From Pseudoscleropodium purum (lineage: Eukaryota; Streptophyta; Bryopsida; Hypnales; Brachytheciaceae), in NCBI GenBank assembly GCA_963969395.1, contig OZ017797.1, positions 31,868,001 to 31,932,000 of the forward strand: 64,000 nucleotides of DNA. Direction: 5' to 3'. The notes under the pieces were generated by a model. It worked only from the letters and a program-made list of their open reading frames with translations, was not told where the DNA came from and searched no databases. Both the position numbers and the translations under genes were made by a program. Shown here piece by piece: positions 62,864 through 64,000 of this stretch; positions within the stretch are counted from its first letter, which is position 1, and each line of letters opens with the position of its first letter.

Positions 62864-63802
62864 TTTAACCCCTAAAGGACTAAGGCCTTTTTTCTGCCAA
62901 AAAACATTGAAAATTGCTATTTCTATAGTAAAGAGTAAAAAAAAATTTAATTGTTTTTTTTTCACATCTAACTGTAGGATCTTACACCTCACTAGTATAA
63001 AAAAGTGTGGAAAAAATTTCAGAATTTTTTACCGCACAAATTGCAAGATATTTGCATTTACAGTGGAAAAAACAAGTTTTCCAGCACATTGTGGGACTGA
63101 ATTTTTTGACTTTGAACATTTTTTACTGAAAATTTTTGCACTACAAAGTTTTGAGCTATAAATCTTTATAGTAGAAAATTGAGTTGAGAGTCTAGGGAAA
63201 AAAAAGAGATTCAAAAAAACTTAATTTTCATTCTTAAAGATATTATTAAGTAGAGGTAGGTACAAGATTGAAGGAAAATCTAAAATATTCATGTATTTTA
63301 GATGGAATTAAAATGCACTAATTTCAATGATGAGATTGTTCTAGCAAGTAAACTAAACCATGCAAAATTAAAAAATTGGAAAAAATTGAAAAATTGCATT
63401 CAGAAATGAATCCTACAAGTTATTTTCTTGAAGAAGATGCTCTAACTACCCGAAAAACAAGAATGTCCATAACTTTTTCATAACAAATCCAAATGAAATG
63501 TATCAAAGCTTTTTGGATAGAAAAAATATAACCTATTAGGAAAAAAATATTTTTAAAAATTCAAATTTTTGCAAATTTTTTTGGGCTGCCCGGACTGCCC
63601 CCCGTCCCCTCATTTGAGCTTATTTGGTCATAACTATTGTTCCCGGGCATCAATCATGAAAAAAATTATACTCTCATAAAGCTTATCAGTTTTTCTATCT
63701 TCAAAAAAAGTATCAAAAAATCATGACAAAAATTCAGCCCGTAGGTACGTGCCCGAAATCCCATTTGTCCCTTGAATGGACAATGGTCCATTAGGGGTTA
63801 AA
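62864..63802. mobile_element. ~0.94-kb inverted-repeat element, family member 1
   Basis: The left end TTTAACCCCTAAAGGACTA and inverted right end TTTAACCCCTAATGGACCA define a 939-bp non-coding element. The next bases inward are AAGGCC followed by T-rich sequence. Related copies lie at 17.25-18.18 kb and 27.35-28.24 kb in the opposite orientation, and a further one begins near 63.88 kb. No transposase frame; the superfamily is unknown. Confidence 0.6.
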
Positions 63803-63876
63803 AAAATATGGGATAGTTTATAAAAAATGGTATACTATCTAGCAAGTACTTCAATACTTCAAGATTTTTTTCCTAA

Positions 63877-64000
63877 CCCCTAAAGAACTTAGGCCATTTT
63901 TCTATTAAAAAGAAGACTCAAAACTACCCTATTGTTGTGTTTATCAAAATTTTCAACAATTTAAAAAAAAACTTATTATAGGGATCTTGTAGTAAACTTG
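63877..64000. mobile_element. Start of another 0.93-kb family copy, cut by the window edge
   Basis: TAACCCCTAAAGAACTTAGG followed by CCATTTTTCT and ACTCAAAACTACC repeats the left end of the 62.86-kb element in the same orientation. The rest lies beyond the window. Confidence 0.5.

Noticed and set aside
1..64000. tRNA, rRNA and CRISPR arrays
   Set aside because: I looked for T-loop (GGTTCRANYCC) and A-box pairs and for regularly spaced short repeats. Only the weak SINE-like pair at 23.9 kb was seen; the tandem repeats lack spacers of CRISPR type.

Overview
The window looks like nuclear DNA of a land plant. It has spliced genes with GT-AG introns, AT-rich and TE-rich spacers, and one complete plant-specific enzyme gene: a CYP74 cytochrome P450 of the allene oxide synthase (AOS) type. 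The AOS has a short N-terminus and one intron. The surrounding sequence is gene-poor and full of decayed repeats, and there is one 200-bp assembly gap. A non-seed plant (bryophyte, lycophyte or fern) seems plausible, but I cannot name the species from sequence alone.

Layout. 1-7.4 kb: AT-rich spacer with a minisatellite, a hairpin and some unassigned open frames; the first bases may be the tail of a copia polyprotein. 7.7-8.1 kb: two exons of a type-II-like metacaspase relic containing the catalytic-Cys motif. 8.2-17.2 kb (read on the minus strand) and 29.3-36.0 kb (plus strand) are the two arms of a large diverged inverted duplication. Each arm carries a decayed copy of the same nine-exon gene, which would have encoded about 477 residues with a coiled coil and a C-terminal RING finger. 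Further fragments of that gene lie head-to-head with exon 1 in both arms and again at 36.1-37.4 kb. The centre of the duplication (17.2-29.3 kb) holds repeats, a Harbinger-like element with 37-bp inverted ends, a 253-bp MITE, members of a ~0.93-kb inverted-repeat family and the N gap.

37.4-44.7 kb is a second CACTA-like element followed by spacer with two kinds of tandem duplication. 44.75-48.8 kb is the AOS gene: a GC-rich upstream region with TGACG motifs, a TATA-like site, a repetitive leader, then two coding exons joined by a phase-0 intron. 50.2-52.7 kb and 58.6-59.2 kb are islands of more balanced base composition with no recognisable product. The rest is AT-rich spacer, ending in one complete and one truncated copy of the 0.93-kb repeat family.

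The only gene I consider intact is the AOS, which would turn lipoxygenase-made fatty-acid hydroperoxides into allene oxides on the way to OPDA/jasmonate-type oxylipins. The most unusual content is the inverted duplication with its decayed coiled-coil/RING gene family. I do not recognise that family beyond its RING. Several transposon insertions are present in one arm only, and the other arm keeps the matching site without the insertion.
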